DNA of 64,000 nt from Rhizobium sp. L43 (GTDB taxonomy: Bacteria; Pseudomonadota; Alphaproteobacteria; Rhizobiales; Rhizobiaceae). The translations under genes were made by a program, and so were the position numbers. A model generated the notes under the pieces. It did no database searches and was not told the origin of the DNA. It was given only the letters and a program-made list of their open reading frames with translations. The stretch lies in assembly GCF_002531725.1 (NCBI RefSeq), contig NZ_NWSQ01000009.1, forward strand, positions 62,001 to 126,000, given 5' to 3'. The stretch's first letter is position 1; each line of letters opens with the position of its first letter. Of this stretch, positions 61,427 through 64,000 are shown one piece after another.

Positions 61427-62908
61427 TTACCACCACTTGGCGGGTGTAAACCGGCCGGCCGCCTGTTCGATGACATGGGCTGTTTTGAACAGGGTTTCCT
61501 CATCGAAGGGCTTGCCGATCAGCTGCAGGCCGAGCGGCAGGCCCTTCTGGTCGAGGCCGGCGGGCACGGCGATGCCGGGCAGGCCTGCCATGTTGACCGT
61601 CACCGTGAAGATGTCGTTCAAATACATCTTCACCGGATCGGCAGCGAGGTTCTCATCGGCGACGCCGAAGGCCGACGACGGCGTCGCCGGCGTCAGGATG
61701 GCGTCGACGCCGGCGTCGAAGGCCAGTTCGAAATCGCGCTTGATCAGCGTACGCACCTTCTGGGCGCGGATGTAATAAGCATCGTAGTAGCCGGCCGACA
61801 GCACATAGGTGCCGATCATGATGCGGCGCTTGACTTCCTTGCCGAAGCCTGCGGCCCGCGTCTTCTCGTACATTTCGACGATATCCTTGCCGTCGACGCG
61901 CAAGCCGTACCGCACGCCGTCGTAACGCGCGAGGTTCGAGGATGCCTCGGCCGGAGCGACGATGTAATAGGCCGGAAGGGCGTATTTGGTGTGCGGCAGC
62001 GAGATGTCGACGATTTCGGCGCCGGCGTCCTTCAGCCAGGCGATGCCCTGGCGCCAGATGGCTTCGATCTCATCCGGCATGCCTTCGACGCGGTATTCAT
62101 TGGGAATGCCGATCTTCATGCCCTTCAGCGACTGGCCGAGGGCTGCCTCGTAATCCGGCACCGGCAGATCGACCGACGTCGTGTCCTTGGCATCGACGCT
62201 TGCCATCGACTTCAGAAGAATGGCGGCATCGCGCACGTCGCGGGCGATCGGGCCTGCCTGGTCGAGCGAGGAAGCGAAGGCGACGGTGCCCCAGCGCGAG
62301 CAGCGGCCATAGGTCGGCTTGATGCCGACGGTGCCGGTGAAGGCGGCCGGCTGGCGGATCGAGCCGCCGGTATCCGTTGCCGTGGCGCCGGCGCAAAGAT
62401 GGGCGGCAACGGCTGCGGCCGAGCCGCCCGAGGAACCGCCGGGCACGAGCTGCTGGTTGGAGCCTGCGGCCCGCCAGGGATTGATCACCGCACCATAATA
62501 CGAGGTCTCGTTGGACGAGCCCATGGCGAACTCGTCCATGTTGAGCTTGCCGAGCATGACGGCGCCGTCATCCCAAAGGTTCTGCGTCACGGTCGATTCA
62601 TAACGCGGCTCGAAACCATCGAGAATGTGGCTGCAGGCCTGGGTGTGCACGCCGACGGTGGCAAAGAGATCCTTGATGCCGAGCGGAATGCCTTCGAGGT
62701 CGCCCGCCTTGCCGGCAGCGATGCGCTCGTCGGAATTCTTCGCCATGAGGCGGGCGAGATCGGGCGTCACCTTGATATAGGCGTTCAACCGGTCATTGGC
62801 CGCATCGATCGCCGAAATATAGGCTTCGGTCAGTTCGGTCGCGGTGATTTCCTTGCCGCGCAGCTTCTGGCGGGCTTCGGCAATGGTCAGGCTGGTGAGT
62901 TCGCTCAT
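61427..62908 (-). CDS. gatA: Aspartyl/glutamyl-tRNA amidotransferase subunit A
   Basis: Amidase-signature glutaminase that feeds ammonia to GatB. The protein has 493 residues. [26 protein letters not shown] contains the catalytic Lys (near 79). [14 protein letters not shown] near 150 gives the cis-Ser, and [13 protein letters not shown] near 173 the nucleophile Ser. So the Ser-cisSer-Lys triad is complete. It is 57 bp after gatC, same strand, so gatC-gatA are an operon. Confidence 0.98.
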   Translation of the reverse strand: MSELTSLTIAEARQKLRGKEITATELTEAYISAIDAANDRLNAYIKVTPDLARLMAKNSDERIAAGKAGDLEGIPLGIKDLFATVGVHTQACSHILDGFEPRYESTVTQNLWDDGAVMLGKLNMDEFAMGSSNETSYYGAVINPWRAAGSNQQLVPGGSSGGSAAAVAAHLCAGATATDTGGSIRQPAAFTGTVGIKPTYGRCSRWGTVAFASSLDQAGPIARDVRDAAILLKSMASVDAKDTTSVDLPVPDYEAALGQSLKGMKIGIPNEYRVEGMPDEIEAIWRQGIAWLKDAGAEIVDISLPHTKYALPAYYIVAPAEASSNLARYDGVRYGLRVDGKDIVEMYEKTRAAGFGKEVKRRIMIGTYVLSAGYYDAYYIRAQKVRTLIKRDFELAFDAGVDAILTPATPSSAFGVADENLAADPVKMYLNDIFTVTVNMAGLPGIAVPAGLDQKGLPLGLQLIGKPFDEETLFKTAHVIEQAAGRFTPAKWW

Positions 62909-62965
62909 GATGTGTTCGCTTCAGATCTGGAAATGGCAACAGGGTCGGAAAGAGGCGTTCCAGCC

Positions 62966-63253
62966 TTATTCGACGACTTTCGGCACCAGGAAAAAATTGT
63001 GATCGGTGACGGGTGCGTTGGCGACGATATCGGCTGCCTTGCTGCCGTCGGTCACCGCATCGGTCCGCTTCTTCATCGCCATCGGGGTGACTGACGTCAT
63101 CGCTTCGACGCCGTCGACATTGACTTCGGAGAGCTGCTCGACGAAGCCGAGGATGCCGTTCAGCTCGCCGACCATGCGATTTGCCTCGTCCTCGGAGACG
63201 GCAATACGAGCAAGTTTGGCGACGCGCTTCACGGTGGCAAGATCGACGGACAT
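62966..63253 (-). CDS. gatC: Aspartyl/glutamyl-tRNA amidotransferase subunit C
   Basis: Small subunit of 95 residues that wraps GatA and GatB and stabilises the complex. [23 protein letters not shown] at the start, [21 protein letters not shown] and the [10 protein letters not shown] region followed by [17 protein letters not shown] at the C terminus are fully typical. It is the first gene of gatC-gatA. Confidence 0.97.
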   Translation of the reverse strand: MSVDLATVKRVAKLARIAVSEDEANRMVGELNGILGFVEQLSEVNVDGVEAMTSVTPMAMKKRTDAVTDGSKAADIVANAPVTDHNFFLVPKVVE

Positions 63254-63322
63254 GGCATTCTCCGGATAGGATTTTTCCTACCCGCTATAAAGGCCATGTC
63301 CGCCTTGCGCAACGGGGTTTCG

Positions 63323-64000
63323 TCAGATCGACAGGCTCTCGGAAGGCTTCATTGCCTTCACGTCCGTCTGCGATCCTTCCATGCCGGCAATGAATTTTTC
63401 GGCCGTCTGCTCGATGATCGGGAAGGTGCCGTAGTGGCAGGGGATCGCGGTCTTGAAGTTGAAATAGCGCCGGCAGGCAAGGGCTGCCACGGCGCCGCCC
63501 ATGGTGAAGCGGTCGCCGATCGGCACGAAGCCGATATCGGGCTGGTGCAGCTCATTGATCAGCGCCATGTCGGAGAAAATGTCGGTATCGCCCATGGCCA
63601 GAATCGAGGCTTCATCGTCGAAATGCAGCATCAGACCGTTGGCGTTGCCGAGCGCGTGCGAGACGCCGTCTTCGGTGATCTGGGCGGAGGAATGCAGCGC
63701 ATTGGTAAAGGTCGCCGAGAAGCTGCCGAGCGCGATCGTGCCGCCGGTATTGCCCATCTCGATCTTGTCGACGCCCTTGGAGCCGAGCCAGGCGGCGAGA
63801 TCGGCATTGGCGAGAACGACGGCGCCGGTTTCCTTGGCGAGTGCGATGGTGTCGCCGACATGGTCGCCATGACCATGGGTCAGCAGGATGTGGGTAATGC
63901 CTGCCGCGACATCCTTGATATCCTGGCCGGAAAACGAGGCGTTATAGCTGAGGAACGGGTCGAGCAGGATCTTCGCCTTTCCGGTCTCGATGCGGAAGGC
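63323..64000 (-). CDS. UPF0173 metal-dependent hydrolase, C-terminal part
   Basis: Metallo-beta-lactamase-fold hydrolase; the last 225 residues are in the window and the gene continues beyond the right edge. [14 protein letters not shown], close to the left end of what is visible, is the HxHxDH zinc motif. [35 protein letters not shown] and [12 protein letters not shown] at later positions supply further metal ligands (D, H). The family is widespread and of unknown physiological role. It is upstream of gatC with about 70 bp between. Confidence 0.9.
   Translation of the reverse strand, partial: AFRIETGKAKILLDPFLSYNASFSGQDIKDVAAGITHILLTHGHGDHVGDTIALAKETGAVVLANADLAAWLGSKGVDKIEMGNTGGTIALGSFSATFTNALHSSAQITEDGVSHALGNANGLMLHFDDEASILAMGDTDIFSDMALINELHQPDIGFVPIGDRFTMGGAVAALACRRYFNFKTAIPCHYGTFPIIEQTAEKFIAGMEGSQTDVKAMKPSESLSI

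Noticed and set aside
61475..63094. A plus-strand frame of about 540 codons over gatA/gatC
   Set aside because: Both gatA and gatC are certain on the opposite strand; the frame has no domain or ribosome site.

Overview
The window looks like chromosomal DNA of a fast-growing Rhizobiales bacterium, most likely Rhizobium of the etli/leguminosarum group. The evidence is a GC-rich coding style, the aapJQMP general amino acid uptake operon, the uppS-frr-pyrH-tsf-rpsB order, PHB genes (phaC, phasin), three accessory complex I subunits typical of Alphaproteobacteria, GatCAB amidotransferase, and three copies of a palindromic intergenic element resembling the Rhizobium-specific mosaic (RIME-type) repeats. 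The species assignment is inference; no database was searched.

Layout. 1-3775: translation and nucleotide genes on the minus strand (uppS partial, frr, pyrH, tsf, rpsB). 4005-8395: a tightly coupled four-gene minus operon of TelA, substrate-binding/VWA lipoprotein, XpaC-like protein and a Tat-type substrate-binding protein; this is the best candidate for a poorly described system. 8596-13676: envelope protein EipB, then RidA, glycerophosphodiesterase, FemAB-like acyltransferase, HIT protein and an MFS transporter. 13892-22684: clpA-clpS, phasin, DUF3126, cysE, hydrolase, an NDUFS6-like zinc protein, an FAD monooxygenase and metC. 23045-27321: aapJQMP. 27384-35615: a patchy accessory region with a 14-residue-repeat secreted protein, DUF3597, cold shock and DUF2026 proteins, orphan P-loop kinases, and a large beta-helix/RTX exoprotein flanked by two copies of a kinase gene, one frameshifted. 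35784-40750: tRNA-Arg, NDUFS4-like, tRNA-Pro, DUF192, a double cold-shock protein, gloA, an M15A peptidase and three tRNA-Glu genes. 40798-51090: recJ, an aminotransferase-hom pair, phaC, a DUF2778 protein and a second aminotransferase. 51297-55129: dsbA-like, aroQ, accB, accC, aat. 55207-64000: DUF2167, DUF2155, NDUFA12, GNAT genes and a GNAT remnant, gatB, DUF1294, YjhX, gatCA and a partial UPF0173 hydrolase.

How the genes work together. Much of the window is housekeeping: ribosome assembly and recycling, lipid and wall precursor supply (uppS, accBC), sulfur and aspartate-family amino acids (cysE, metC, hom, aminotransferases), regulated proteolysis (clpA, clpS and aat, which together make an N-degron pathway), indirect tRNA amidation (gatCAB with tRNA-Glu genes nearby) and PHB storage. 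Accessory or stress functions concentrate at 4.0-8.4 kb and 27.4-35.6 kb. Two near-identical GGAAC-N16-GATT motifs upstream of neighbouring small genes (28.4 and 29.1 kb) suggest part of the second region belongs to the EcfG/RpoE2 general stress regulon.
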